Assembly (NCBI GenBank): GCA_944325685.1
Contig: CALVBC010000002.1
Coordinates: 1-64,000, forward strand
Direction: 5' to 3'
Source: an uncultured Erysipelotrichaceae bacterium
Lineage (GTDB): Bacteria; Bacillota_I; Bacilli_A; Erysipelotrichales; Erysipelotrichaceae
DNA length: 64,000 bases
This document shows, piece by piece, positions 46,010 to 54,198 of this stretch. Within the stretch, counting starts at the first letter, position 1; each line of letters starts with the position of its first letter. Both the position numbers and the translations under genes were made by a program. Below the pieces are notes generated by a model that made no database searches, had not been told where the DNA came from, and saw only the letters and a program-made list of their open reading frames with translations.

Positions 46010-46735
46010 TCAATACATTTCGATATCTTCTTTGATGATCATATTAGCCCCTTCCCTGATCAAGTGATTAGTCCCTTCACCTTTCATATCATAGATATCA
46101 AAAGGCAAGGCATAGATATCTCTATTGAGCTCTAAGGCTTGATCAACGGTTATCAATGTCCCGCTTTTCTTATTCGCCTGCATCACAAAGAGCTTTTTGC
46201 TTAAGGCGGCTATGAGGCGATTGCGGAATGGGAAGTGATGGGCTAAAGGGGTGACATCAAAGGGATATTCTGAGATGATCAGATGATCTTTTTTCATCTT
46301 AGCATATAACTCTTTATTACATGCAGGATATACTCTATCGATCCCACAACCTAAAACACCGATCGTCTGATGCGATAAAGCCTCTAAATGTGCCATCGCA
46401 TCTAGACCTTTAGCTAAGCCTGATATGATGACATACTTCTCTTTAAGCTTATTACATAGATCTTTTGTCGCTCTTAAGGCATAATCACAAGGGCTTCGTG
46501 ATCCGATGATACCGACGATATCACGCTTTAAAAGATCGATATCGCCATGATAAAAAAGGACTAATGGTGGTAATTTCAGATCCCAAAAAGCCTTAGGATA
46601 GTCATCATCTAAGATCGTCAAAGCCTTGATATCATAGACACCTTGGATATCTTCGTCGTTTTTGATCGCTTGATAGACCTTTTTGTAGTCACCTTGGTAT
46701 TTGATCGCTAAAGCGATGAGCTTATATCTGTCCAT
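46010..46735 (-). CDS. dprA: DprA/Smf DNA-processing protein, short form
   Basis: DprA loads RecA onto incoming single-stranded DNA in transformation. The 241-residue form consists mainly of the Rossmann-like domain: VGIIGSRSPCDYALRATKDL, YVIISGLAKGLDAMAHLEAL, IGVLGCGIDRVYPACN, IISEYPFDVTPLAHHFPFRNRLIAAL and SGTLITVDQALELNRDIYALP. The N-terminal SAM domain is reduced and the C-terminal winged helix is absent. No other competence gene is in view. The ATG lacks a ribosome site; TATATA occurs five or seven bases upstream, so a leaderless start is possible. Confidence 0.93.
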   Translation of the reverse strand: MDRYKLIALAIKYQGDYKKVYQAIKNDEDIQGVYDIKALTILDDDYPKAFWDLKLPPLVLFYHGDIDLLKRDIVGIIGSRSPCDYALRATKDLCNKLKEKYVIISGLAKGLDAMAHLEALSHQTIGVLGCGIDRVYPACNKELYAKMKKDHLIISEYPFDVTPLAHHFPFRNRLIAALSKKLFVMQANKKSGTLITVDQALELNRDIYALPFDIYDMKGEGTNHLIREGANMIIKEDIEMY

Positions 46736-46761
46736 ACACTTATATATAAGGACAGTTTTTC

Positions 46762-47373
46762 CTATTTTCCTTGATCTTTTTTATAAAGATTACTAGGAGC
46801 GAAGGAAAAACGGTAAAAATCCTTGCTGCCATACTTGATCAGAGCCTCTTTGTGGGCTTTTGTATAGTAACCTTGATGTTTTTTATAACCATATTCAGGA
46901 TACATGAGATCATAGCCCTTCATGATATGATCTCTTGTGACCTTAGCTAAGATACTAGCAGCAGCGATATTGATGCTTTTGGTATCACCTTTGATCAGTG
47001 GTATCACTTCTTTATCGATATCTAAAGCCATGGCATCAGTTAGGATGACATCACAATCATAGCTTAAAGCCAGTTTTTCCATCGCTTTTTTAGTCGCCAT
47101 ATAGATATTATCTGCATCGATCTTCTTATTTGAGACTACTTCGATCTGATAGTAGGTGGCATCATTGATGATCGTCGTATATAGCTCTTCGCGTTTTTTA
47201 GGTGTCACTTTTTTCGAGTCGTAGATCGTATCATTTTGATAGTTTATAGGCATAATACAGCAGGCCACGACTAAAGGACCACAGATCGGTCCACGGCCTG
47301 CTTCATCGATGCCCATGATATATTCGCCCTTGGGCCAATAGATCTTCTCGTAAATGTCTTCTGTCCTATTCAT
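46762..47373 (-). CDS. rnhB: Ribonuclease HII
   Basis: RNase HII removes ribonucleotides from DNA-RNA hybrids. The 203-residue protein has the active-site block IMGIDEAGRGPICGPLVVAC (20-39, Asp and Glu ligands), TDAMALD (third Asp), and SINIAAASILAKVTRDHIM. It overlaps rbgA by eight bases. Confidence 0.96.
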   Translation of the reverse strand: MNRTEDIYEKIYWPKGEYIMGIDEAGRGPICGPLVVACCIMPINYQNDTIYDSKKVTPKKREELYTTIINDATYYQIEVVSNKKIDADNIYMATKKAMEKLALSYDCDVILTDAMALDIDKEVIPLIKGDTKSINIAAASILAKVTRDHIMKGYDLMYPEYGYKKHQGYYTKAHKEALIKYGSKDFYRFSFAPSNLYKKDQGK

Positions 47374-48244
47374 CAGGTCTTTCTAAGCTGATCGCTTTTA
47401 GATTGTCATTGCGGATATCACTCAAGATAAAATCCTGGGTCCGCAAGATATCGACTTCATCACCACTTTTATAGAAATTCATCGCTTTAGCGATATCCTT
47501 TAATAAGATACGATCATCTTCATCGATGACACTTATATGATAGCGCTCCTTTAAGGTATCAGGATAATAGACCCTCAAGATATCGAGCGCATGATCGACG
47601 ACACTGTCTTTATTGACGACTTCATCCTTGATCGAACCGATCAGGACGAGTTTCTTAGCAGCATCTTGATCTTCAAATTTAGGCCACAAGACACCTGGTG
47701 TATCTAATAGTTCCAGGTCTTCATCAAGCTTGATCCAAGTCAAAGAGCGGGTGACACCAGGTCTATTTTCCACCTTGGCCACTCTTTTTTTGACGATGGC
47801 ATTGATGAAGGTGGATTTACCGACATTAGGGATCCCACAGACCATCGCCCTTAAGACCTTCTTACGGATACCACGGGCTTTAGCCCTTTCTAGCTTATCC
47901 TTACAGATCTCTTTAGCTACTTTCGGGATCAGTCTTTTAAGGTCATCATGACCTGCATTGACCGCTAAGACATAGATGCCCTGTGTTTTGAAATATGCTA
48001 GCCATTTATCTAATACGATAGGATCAGCCATATCCTTTTTAGTCAAGACTAAAAGACGCTTTTTTTCACCGATCAAACGCTCGATCAGTGGATTGGCGCT
48101 CGCTAAAGGCGCCCTAGCATCCCTGAGTTCGATCACAAGATCTACGAGCTTAAGATTCTCTTGCATCTGGCGACGGGCCTTTTCCATATGCCCTGGATAC
48201 CAGTTGATCACACTTTTGTGTTGAATATTCTCTCTATTTTCCAT
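47366..48244 (-). CDS. rbgA: Ribosome biogenesis GTPase RbgA (YlqF)
   Basis: RbgA is needed for late assembly of the 50S subunit. The start is placed at ATG 48242-48244 (MENRENIQHKSVINWYPGHM), because AGGTG lies at the right distance; a longer frame to 48289 has no ribosome site. The circularly permuted GTPase order is clear: G4 LLVLTKKDMAD, then G1 GIPNVGKSTFINAI, G3 DTPGVLWPKF. The YPGHMEKARRQM start is a family mark. The C-terminal ANTAR-like helices are present. The length is about 292. Confidence 0.95.
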   Translation of the reverse strand: MENRENIQHKSVINWYPGHMEKARRQMQENLKLVDLVIELRDARAPLASANPLIERLIGEKKRLLVLTKKDMADPIVLDKWLAYFKTQGIYVLAVNAGHDDLKRLIPKVAKEICKDKLERAKARGIRKKVLRAMVCGIPNVGKSTFINAIVKKRVAKVENRPGVTRSLTWIKLDEDLELLDTPGVLWPKFEDQDAAKKLVLIGSIKDEVVNKDSVVDHALDILRVYYPDTLKERYHISVIDEDDRILLKDIAKAMNFYKSGDEVDILRTQDFILSDIRNDNLKAISLERPDE

Positions 48245-48257
48245 TCCCATCACCTTT

Positions 48258-48488
48258 TTAATACTTATTGATAACTTTATCTTTTTCAAGTTGTTTTTTA
48301 AAGTGTACAGATCTAAACACTTTAAAATTATAATGTATTTCTATTGCACGACCACCTTCTTATAACATCAGTCGCTGTGGATCATCGCTTTTGACCTTTA
48401 CGATATCAAAAATGTAAATATAGTCTTTTTCATTTAGATCTGTAACTTTTATTTGATCCATATCACTTCCACTTTTATAAATGATCAT
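48258..48488 (-). pseudogene. Small unknown gene split by an in-frame stop
   Basis: From ATG 48486-48488 (AAGAG upstream) a frame reads MIIYKSGSDMDQIKVTDLNE...DDPQRLML, then TAA (48360-48362), then continues in the same frame for another 33 codons (EGGRAIEIHYNFKVFRSVHF...KVINKY) to TAA 48258-48260. Both halves have ordinary protein-like composition and together would give a 75-residue protein, ending 13 bases before rbgA. The first half alone (42 residues) may be the true gene. I do not recognise it. A point mutation making the TAA is the simplest reading. Confidence 0.45.
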
Positions 48489-48496
48489 CAATACTC

Positions 48497-49534
48497 TTAC
48501 AAAGATATCTTTACTAACACAGCTTTTTTCTTTTGACCATCTTTTGATATATCAAAGTAATGATCGATGATAAAGCCATTATCCATAAAAGCTTCTAACA
48601 CATGACCACGATCACATTCAAAGCTATCATATAGCTCCTTGATACCTGCTTCTTTGGCTTTTTCTAATAGAAGATACAACGCCTTATCAAAGTAACCTTG
48701 ATGACGATATGCATCCTTGATGATGATATCAAGGGCATAGTGATCATCATCCTTATAATAAGCGACGATCCCGATATAAGTCTCTAAGCGATCTTCTTTG
48801 ATATAGTACAGTTTATCATCATTTATTTGCCTTTTATGATAGCGAGCATATAGATCATCTTTACTAAGAAAGATCTGCCCTGTATCTCGATCATAATTCG
48901 CTTTATCGATATCATAGCCTTTATTGTAGGCCATCGTCTTTTCATCACTATAAAGCTCTATCTCAAAGTCATCATCGATCTTTGGCTCATATAAACTTAA
49001 TGCCTTATACAGATGGCAATCCTTATCATGATCGCAAAAGACACCGATGGCCTCAAGATAGGCAAAGATGATCTTGGGACCGATAAAGCTCATGCCTTTC
49101 TTCTTGAGATCTTTACTGATATCTATCGATATATCGTCATATGTAAGGCCTTCATAGAAGTACTTACGACCCTTAGTGAAGATCTTTAGATAATCATAAA
49201 AACTACCATATTCCTCTATGATCTTTTTAAAGACCTTGGCATTTTGGATGCTGGCTTTTATCTTAGCCTCATTGTGGATGATATTAGGTGTCTCAAGTAG
49301 ACGCTTGACATCCCTTTGGTCATATCTTATGACCTTTTCGATAGCAAAACCATCATAGGCTTCAAAAAAGAAAGCGCGTTTATCAAGGATACACTTCCAA
49401 GATAAGCCCGCTTGAAAAGACTCTAGTATGAGCATCATGAAGAGATAGTGGTCATCGGTATTTAGCCTTCCCCACTCTTCTTCATGATATTTGACGTAAA
49501 TGGGATCATTTATATCTAGCCACTTACAGTACAT
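48497..49534 (-). CDS. tag: 3-methyladenine DNA glycosylase I fused to a GNAT acetyltransferase
   Basis: The 345-residue protein joins two domains. Residues 1-185 are Tag, which removes 3-methyladenine from DNA: Cys3, His17, His169 and Cys173 are the zinc ligands by alignment, Glu38 in LILESFQAGLSW is the catalytic acid, and KDLKKKGMSFIGPKIIFAYLEAIG is the family block. Residues about 200-345 resemble a GNAT N-acetyltransferase, with the acetyl-CoA motif in IIIKDAYRHQGYFDKALYLLL and a closing strand (AVLVKISL). The target of the second domain is unknown. The start lies two bases from the lepB stop and has no clear ribosome site, so it is probably coupled to lepB. Confidence 0.85.
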   Translation of the reverse strand: MYCKWLDINDPIYVKYHEEEWGRLNTDDHYLFMMLILESFQAGLSWKCILDKRAFFFEAYDGFAIEKVIRYDQRDVKRLLETPNIIHNEAKIKASIQNAKVFKKIIEEYGSFYDYLKIFTKGRKYFYEGLTYDDISIDISKDLKKKGMSFIGPKIIFAYLEAIGVFCDHDKDCHLYKALSLYEPKIDDDFEIELYSDEKTMAYNKGYDIDKANYDRDTGQIFLSKDDLYARYHKRQINDDKLYYIKEDRLETYIGIVAYYKDDDHYALDIIIKDAYRHQGYFDKALYLLLEKAKEAGIKELYDSFECDRGHVLEAFMDNGFIIDHYFDISKDGQKKKAVLVKISL

Positions 49535-49536
49535 GA

Positions 49537-50130
49537 CTAATCAAAACCGATATCGGATAATGGCCACAAGGTCAGGACCCCTAAAGCCATGACATCATCA
49601 GCGGTAAAAGGACCATAATAACGGGAATCCCTAGAGACATTACGGTTGTCCCCCAACATGAAGTACTCATCATCCTCTAAGGTGATGGTGAAATCCTCGG
49701 TATAGACCTCATCACTCAAGAAAGGTTCTTCAACGTATTCACCGTTTATATAGAGCTTATTATCACGATATTCCACAGTCTCACATGGTAAGCCGATGAC
49801 CCTTTTGACGATGCGATCATCGGTCTTTGGACTATCGATGACGACGACTTCAAAACGGTCGATACCAAACCACTTAGTAAAGATACCACTGAAACCAAAA
49901 TCACCGTCATGTAGGTTAGGATACATACTTGAGCCACTGACCCTGACTGGAATGGCGACAAAGTTGATCAAGATGACGATGATGATCAAACTCACAAGGA
50001 TATCCTTGAGCAGATCAAATAGAAAATCACCGTTGTCTTTTTTTGGTTCCTTTTTAGGATCATCAGGGATCAGGGGTGTGATCTCTGGGGCCTTGTATTC
50101 TTTTGTTTTTTCTAGATTGTTTTCTTCCAT
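49537..50130 (-). CDS. lepB: Signal peptidase I
   Basis: The enzyme cleaves signal peptides of exported proteins at the outer face of the membrane. The 197-residue Gram-positive form has a Pro/Lys-rich cytosolic start (1-38), one membrane helix (about 43-62), the catalytic Ser68 in SGSSMYPNL, the catalytic Lys109 in DDRIVKRVIGLP and the late box GDNRNVSRDSRYYGP. It is located between rplS and the tag fusion; the rplS terminator stands before it. Confidence 0.96.
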   Translation of the reverse strand: MEENNLEKTKEYKAPEITPLIPDDPKKEPKKDNGDFLFDLLKDILVSLIIIVILINFVAIPVRVSGSSMYPNLHDGDFGFSGIFTKWFGIDRFEVVVIDSPKTDDRIVKRVIGLPCETVEYRDNKLYINGEYVEEPFLSDEVYTEDFTITLEDDEYFMLGDNRNVSRDSRYYGPFTADDVMALGVLTLWPLSDIGFD

Positions 50131-50141
50131 GGATCACCTCT

Positions 50142-50171
50142 AATAAAATAAGGTCGCGCTTAGGCGACCTT
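50142..50171 (-). terminator. Intrinsic terminator of rplS
   Basis: AAGGTCGC (minus 50171-50164) and GCGACCTT (50157-50150) with a six-base loop, followed by ATTTTATT. It lies only 12 bases before the lepB ATG, so lepB depends on read-through or another promoter. Confidence 0.75.
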
Positions 50172-50177
50172 GGCATT

Positions 50178-50525
50178 TTAGCGAACTTCTTTGAGTCTCG
50201 CAGCTTTTCCTGTGCGTCCTCTTAAGTAATATAGACGTGCTCTTCTTACTTTACCCTTACGGATAACTGTTACGTTTTCAACGATCGGTGAATGCATTGG
50301 GAATGTTCTTTCAACACCGACACCACTTGATACCTTACGGACAGTGAATGTCTCACCAATACCACTACCTTGGACCCTGATGACAGTGCCTTCGAATGCT
50401 TGGACACGTGACTTGTTACCTTCTTGGATCCTTACATCTACTCTTACCAAGTAGCCAGGACGAACTTCCGGACGATCTGCCTTTAGTTGACCCTTTGTAA
50501 CTTCTTCAACTAATCTTAAATTCAT
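50178..50525 (-). CDS. rplS: Ribosomal protein L19
   Basis: L19 lies at the interface of the ribosomal subunits. The 115-residue sequence is typical: [63 protein letters not shown] and [16 protein letters not shown]. It keeps its usual place after trmD, though a divergent gene is inserted between them here. AAGGAG lies upstream of the ATG. Confidence 0.97.
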   Translation of the reverse strand: MNLRLVEEVTKGQLKADRPEVRPGYLVRVDVRIQEGNKSRVQAFEGTVIRVQGSGIGETFTVRKVSSGVGVERTFPMHSPIVENVTVIRKGKVRRARLYYLRGRTGKAARLKEVR

Positions 50526-50599
50526 ACATACTCCTTTATCAATATATCAATGCTCATATGAAGACCTCAAAGCGGAACATTGATCGCCTAAGCTTTGAA
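50526..50599 (-). promoter_or_regulatory. Leader of rplS
   Basis: About 70 bases of leader contain the inverted pair ATCAATG/CATTGAT around a CTTTGAGG region, resembling the autoregulatory L19 leaders known in Firmicutes. No match to a defined family was made. Confidence 0.4.
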
Positions 50600-50629
50600 A
50601 TTATACAATAACCACCACTTTATGTGCAA
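50600..50629 (-). promoter_or_regulatory. Promoter of rplS
   Basis: TTGCAC (50624-50629), an 18-base spacer and TATAAT (50600-50605). Confidence 0.65.
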
Positions 50630-50648
50630 GGTTTTTAAAGATTTCGTC

Positions 50649-50654
50649 TATAAT
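50649..50654 (+). promoter_or_regulatory. -10 element, leaderless start of the Imm5-like gene
   Basis: TATAAT, six bases (AACTTC), then ATG 50661. No ribosome site and no good -35. Confidence 0.55.
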
Positions 50655-50660
50655 AACTTC

Positions 50661-51182
50661 ATGGATATTAATGAAGAGATCAAAAGAAATAAGAAACGCC
50701 ATCGTAAGATCTTGATCGATAAGGATTCACCATATCTCGATGATCTTCGTATGTATCTTGATACCAAAGACCACAAGACCCTCATCACTTGGGGCTTAAA
50801 ACTAGCTAGTGAAAGTATCATCATCTACGAAGACAAATATCACGATGATACACCGCGTATCGCCTATGATCTTGTCTATAAATGGGCTAAGGGCGATATC
50901 AAGATGAAGGAAGCTAAAAGGGCGATCTTAGATTGTCACGCTATAGCTAAAACGATAGATGATCAAGCCGATATCGCTTTGGTCCATGCGATAGGACAGG
51001 CTTTATCGATCACGCATACTAGAGGTCATGCCTTAGGTTATCCCATCTATGATCTCACTTATCAAGTCCTTAAAAATGACGGTGATGATATTAAGCCGAT
51101 CTTAGATCAAAGGATGGCTCATTACTTTCAGATATTTGATACCTTAGTGATCGATGATAAATGGGCAAGCTTTATCCTTTGA
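50661..51182 (+). CDS. Imm5-like putative immunity protein
   Basis: The product is 173 residues, all helical, from ATG 50661 (MDINEEIKRNKKRHRK). The middle part DDTPRIAYDLVYKWAKGDIK ... AKRAILDCHAIAK and IGQALSITHTRGHALGYPIYDL fits the Imm-5 family as I know it, proteins often found in polymorphic-toxin loci. No toxin gene is adjacent, and the context (inside the rpsP-rplS region) is housekeeping, so the real job may differ. It is divergent from rplS and its end overlaps the converging trmD by 11 bases, with no terminator between. TATAAT six bases upstream and no ribosome site suggest a leaderless mRNA. Confidence 0.7.
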   Translation: MDINEEIKRNKKRHRKILIDKDSPYLDDLRMYLDTKDHKTLITWGLKLASESIIIYEDKYHDDTPRIAYDLVYKWAKGDIKMKEAKRAILDCHAIAKTIDDQADIALVHAIGQALSITHTRGHALGYPIYDLTYQVLKNDGDDIKPILDQRMAHYFQIFDTLVIDDKWASFIL

Positions 51183-51894
51183 GTTCTTGAACTAATTCCT
51201 TTAATAATCCCTTTTCTTCATCGGTGAACTTTCTTCCTTTTAGTAAGTCACGACGATATTTGATGGTCTCATATAAGGCCATCTTTTTACGGTAGCGAGC
51301 GATCTTTTGATGATCACCACTGAGTAAGATATCCGGCACCTTTAAGCCGTTATAGTCATAGGGCTTGGTGTATTGGGGATATTCCAATAGACCATCATCA
51401 TACGATTCTTCATCTAAAGAGTCAGGATTGATGACTTCTTTTTTTAAGCGGATGATCGAATCAGCGACGACCATACTGGCTAGTTCACCACCGGTCAAGA
51501 TAAAATCACCGAGCGAGATATTCTCATCGACTAAAGTCGCGACCCTTTCATCAACGCCTTCATAGTGACCACAGATGATGGCGATGTGGTCCTTTTTAGC
51601 TAGCTCCCTAGCTTTAGCTTGCGTATATGGCTTGGCTTTGGGTGAAGTCAGTAAAACATAAGGATCACCAGCGATACTTTTAAGAGCCCTATCGATCGGT
51701 CCGATCTGCATCAGCATCCCTGCGCCACCGCCATATGGCGTATCATCGACATGGCGGAATTTGTTGTCAGAAAAATCGCGGATATCGATGACTTCGATCT
51801 CGATGAGGTCTAAAGCGAGTGCTCTTTTGATGATCGATGTATCTAAAAACCCTTCAAACATCTTCGGGAATAAGGTCAAGATCGATATCTTCAT
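51172..51894 (-). CDS. trmD: tRNA (guanine-37-N1)-methyltransferase
   Basis: TrmD methylates G37 of tRNAs reading CNN codons and so keeps the reading frame. Start ATG 51892-51894 (MKISILTLFPKMFEGF) has GAGGG six bases upstream; a frame to 51927 would lie in rimM. The 240-residue protein has the knotted SAM site YVLLTSPKAKPYTQ, ICGHYEGVDERV and ISLGDFILTGGELASMVVAD. The start overlaps the rimM stop by four bases. Confidence 0.96.
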   Translation of the reverse strand: MKISILTLFPKMFEGFLDTSIIKRALALDLIEIEVIDIRDFSDNKFRHVDDTPYGGGAGMLMQIGPIDRALKSIAGDPYVLLTSPKAKPYTQAKARELAKKDHIAIICGHYEGVDERVATLVDENISLGDFILTGGELASMVVADSIIRLKKEVINPDSLDEESYDDGLLEYPQYTKPYDYNGLKVPDILLSGDHQKIARYRKKMALYETIKYRRDLLKGRKFTDEEKGLLKELVQELKG

Positions 51895-52394
51895 AGTAGA
51901 CCCTCGATCACTTTGATCTTGATACAACCTTTTTTTAAATCGACATCTTCGATGAAGTTATCGATAAAAGGCACAAGATTTGTCTTACCATCTTCCCTTT
52001 TGATCTTGATGAAGTTATAAGCTGGTCCTTCGATCACTTCGATCACCTTGCCGATCTTAAGATCTTTATCATATACATCAAGTCCTACAAGGTCACTAAA
52101 GTAGTATTCTCCCTTCTTTAAAGGCTTGATATCCTCTTTGGCTTTATAGATATCATGACCTTTATACATCTCGATATCATTGATATCATCGATATCTAAA
52201 AACTTTACGATGAGATCACCCTTATATTCGCGATATCTTTCAACTATAAATGGATGATAGATATCATCCTTTAAGATATAGACCTTAGAGCCTTTTTTAT
52301 AACGCTCTTTGATGAAGTCGGTATCGATGCTGACTTTGATCTCCCCTTTTAGGGCATAAGTATTAAAAAATCTTCCGATATATACGTATTCCAT
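51891..52394 (-). CDS. rimM: 16S rRNA processing protein RimM
   Basis: RimM assists maturation of the head of the 30S subunit. Start at ATG 52392-52394 (MEYVYIGRFFNTYALKGEIKV). The 167-residue protein has the N-terminal barrel (YIGRFFNTYALKGEIKVSID) and the PRC-barrel (GEYYFSDLVGLDVYDKDLKIGKVIEV...PFIDNFIEDVDLKKGCI). The gene has a private promoter: TATAAT lies seven bases before the ATG and there is no ribosome site, so the mRNA is likely leaderless or nearly so. Confidence 0.95.
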   Translation of the reverse strand: MEYVYIGRFFNTYALKGEIKVSIDTDFIKERYKKGSKVYILKDDIYHPFIVERYREYKGDLIVKFLDIDDINDIEMYKGHDIYKAKEDIKPLKKGEYYFSDLVGLDVYDKDLKIGKVIEVIEGPAYNFIKIKREDGKTNLVPFIDNFIEDVDLKKGCIKIKVIEGLL

Positions 52395-52401
52395 GGCTAG
52401 C

Positions 52402-52407
52402 ATTATA
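52402..52407 (-). promoter_or_regulatory. -10 element of the rimM-trmD unit
   Basis: Minus-strand TATAAT, seven bases (GCTAGCC), then ATG, directly after the khpA terminator. Confidence 0.5.
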
Positions 52408-52410
52408 TAC

Positions 52411-52434
52411 TAAAAAAGGTGCTTATCACACCTT
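52411..52434 (-). terminator. Intrinsic terminator of rpsP-khpA
   Basis: AAGGTG (minus 52434-52429) and CACCTT (52421-52416), seven-base loop, followed by a run of six T including the stem end. The khpA stop codon is part of the stem. Confidence 0.8.
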
Positions 52435-52678
52435 AAAGAGCTTCAAATTTGATATTGATGTGCTTTTTACCATGTGGTAAAGCTTGCATCATCGTCCTTA
52501 AGCTTTGGGCCATGACCCCTTTGCGACCGATCAAACGCGATAAGTCATTCTCAGGAGCGTAGACATAGATGACGATCTCTCTTTCATCTAAGCTAGGCAT
52601 CTCTTTAACGACGACACTATCTGGATCTGTACATAGTGGTCTAACAAGTCCTAAGAGGACTTCTTCGATGTTGGCCAT
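52433..52678 (-). CDS. khpA: KH-domain RNA-binding protein KhpA
   Basis: KhpA is a small RNA-binding protein that acts with KhpB in cell-size and cell-wall control in streptococci. The 81-residue protein has a single KH domain with the GxxG loop in LSRLIGRKGVMAQSLRTMMQA (about 45-65). It overlaps rpsP by one base and keeps the normal rpsP-khpA order. Confidence 0.93.
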   Translation of the reverse strand: MANIEEVLLGLVRPLCTDPDSVVVKEMPSLDEREIVIYVYAPENDLSRLIGRKGVMAQSLRTMMQALPHGKKHINIKFEAL

Positions 52679-52944
52679 TACTTTTTACCTTCGAGATATT
52701 TAGCCATGATACCTTCTTTTTTGAAGATACTCTTGACTGTATCTGATGGGATAGCACCTTGGTTCAACCATTTAAGAGCCTTTTCTTCATCGATCTCGAT
52801 GATAGCTGGATCTTTAGTTGGGTTATATGTACCGACGACTTCGATATTGCGACCATCACGACGAGCACGTGAATCAGCAGCAACAATACGGTAGAATGGC
52901 GCTTTCTTTGCACCCATACGTAAACATCTTAATTTAACTGCCAT
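52678..52944 (-). CDS. rpsP: Ribosomal protein S16
   Basis: S16 is a primary assembly protein of the 30S subunit. The 88-residue protein [20 protein letters not shown] with [22 protein letters not shown] is typical. AAGGAGG lies upstream, and the promoter is a nearly perfect one. Confidence 0.97.
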   Translation of the reverse strand: MAVKLRCLRMGAKKAPFYRIVAADSRARRDGRNIEVVGTYNPTKDPAIIEIDEEKALKWLNQGAIPSDTVKSIFKKEGIMAKYLEGKK

Positions 52945-52974
52945 AAATAAAAACCTCCTTTTTCAAACGTTAGT

Positions 52975-53003
52975 ATCATACGCAAATAAAGATATGATGT
53001 CAA
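52975..53003 (-). promoter_or_regulatory. Promoter of rpsP-khpA
   Basis: TTGACA (52998-53003), a 17-base spacer and TATGAT (52975-52980). Confidence 0.85.
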
Positions 53004-53081
53004 GTATTTTTACTTAACTAATAGATAAGAACTGAGCTATTTTATATCGATATGACCATAGCTAAATAAAGAAATAATGAT

Positions 53082-53087
53082 TATAAT
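53082..53087 (+). promoter_or_regulatory. -10 element before the GT4 gene
   Basis: TATAAT, 30 bases before ATG 53118, with AAGGA (53105-53109) between. No good -35. Confidence 0.45.
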
Positions 53088-53117
53088 TAGGTGCTAGATA
53101 TGGCGAAGGATTAGGGT

Positions 53118-54182
53118 ATGGTCAAGAAAACGACTAGTAATGAAATAAAAGTGTTTATATATAAAGGCGGTTCCTCTGTCGTTAAGAAAAGTGGTATCGG
53201 TATGGCGATCAACCATCAGGGTTCGATGCTAGAAAAAAACGACATCGTGCAGAGTTTAGATTGGAAGGATGCAGATATCATCCATTTCAATACCGTCTTG
53301 CCTGATTCATTTTTAATGGCGGTATTAGCGAAGCTTAAAGGAAAATATGTGATCTATTTTGGTCATTCGACAAAGGAAGATTTTAAAAATTCCTTTATCG
53401 GTTCTAATATAGTGGCTGGCTTATTCAAAAAATGGATATGCATATGTTATGGGATTGGTGATATCATCATCACACCTACGCCTTATTCAAAAAAACTTCT
53501 TGAAGGTTATAAGATCAAAAGACCTATCTATGCCTTAACAAACGGTGTCGATACCGATTATTTTTATAAGGATCATGAAGCTGGGAGAAGATTTAGACAA
53601 AAATATCACCTTTCTGATGATCAGAAAGTCGTTATATCCGTTGGCCTATTGATCAAAAGAAAAGGGATCTTAGATTTTATCGAAGTCGCAAAAACGATGC
53701 CTGATGTATGCTTTGTATGGTTTGGTGATAATGATATGAAGATCTTACCCGAAGATATCAAAGAAGCAATAAAGAATAGCCCTAAAAATATCATCTACGC
53801 TGGCTATGTCGATCAGTCAGAACTAAGAGATGCCTATTGTGGTGCTGATGCTTTCACGTTTTTTAGCTATGAAGAGACCGAAGGTATCGTCGTTCTTGAA
53901 GCACTGGCTTGTGAGATACCAGTCGTTTTAAGAGATATCCCGGTTTATGCCGATTGGCTCAAAGATGGCATCGATGTCCATAAAGCAAGCGATAATGAAG
54001 GTTTTAAAGAAAAGCTTGGCTTTATCTTCACTAATGATCACAGCGAGATGAAAAAAGCCGAGCGAACTTTAGCCGAAAGATATAGCCTTTATCAGACTGG
54101 CAAGACCCTAAAAGAGATCTACGGCAGCTTGATAAAGGCTAAGGTAAAAGTCAAAAGCGAAGATAGATCATTTGAATCATGA
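53118..54182 (+). CDS. GT4 glycosyltransferase, glycolipid type
   Basis: The 354-residue enzyme resembles the second-sugar transferase at 7093-8310. The acceptor domain starts IKVFIYKGGSSVVKKSGIGM, with DADIIHFNTVLP and YVIYFGHSTKEDF. The donor domain has VVISVGLLIKRKGILDFIEV and FVWFGDN, and the EX7E pair is in YEETEGIVVLEAL. A basic tail (about 340-354) may bind membrane. It probably uses a nucleotide sugar and a lipid acceptor; neither is known. It is a single gene, divergent from rpsP. Confidence 0.82.
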   Translation: MVKKTTSNEIKVFIYKGGSSVVKKSGIGMAINHQGSMLEKNDIVQSLDWKDADIIHFNTVLPDSFLMAVLAKLKGKYVIYFGHSTKEDFKNSFIGSNIVAGLFKKWICICYGIGDIIITPTPYSKKLLEGYKIKRPIYALTNGVDTDYFYKDHEAGRRFRQKYHLSDDQKVVISVGLLIKRKGILDFIEVAKTMPDVCFVWFGDNDMKILPEDIKEAIKNSPKNIIYAGYVDQSELRDAYCGADAFTFFSYEETEGIVVLEALACEIPVVLRDIPVYADWLKDGIDVHKASDNEGFKEKLGFIFTNDHSEMKKAERTLAERYSLYQTGKTLKEIYGSLIKAKVKVKSEDRSFES

Positions 54183-54198
54183 TCTTTTTGATCTAAAG

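Noticed and set aside
53118-54182. Capsule or teichoic-acid gene cluster
   Set aside because: The glycosyltransferase stands alone among translation and housekeeping genes.
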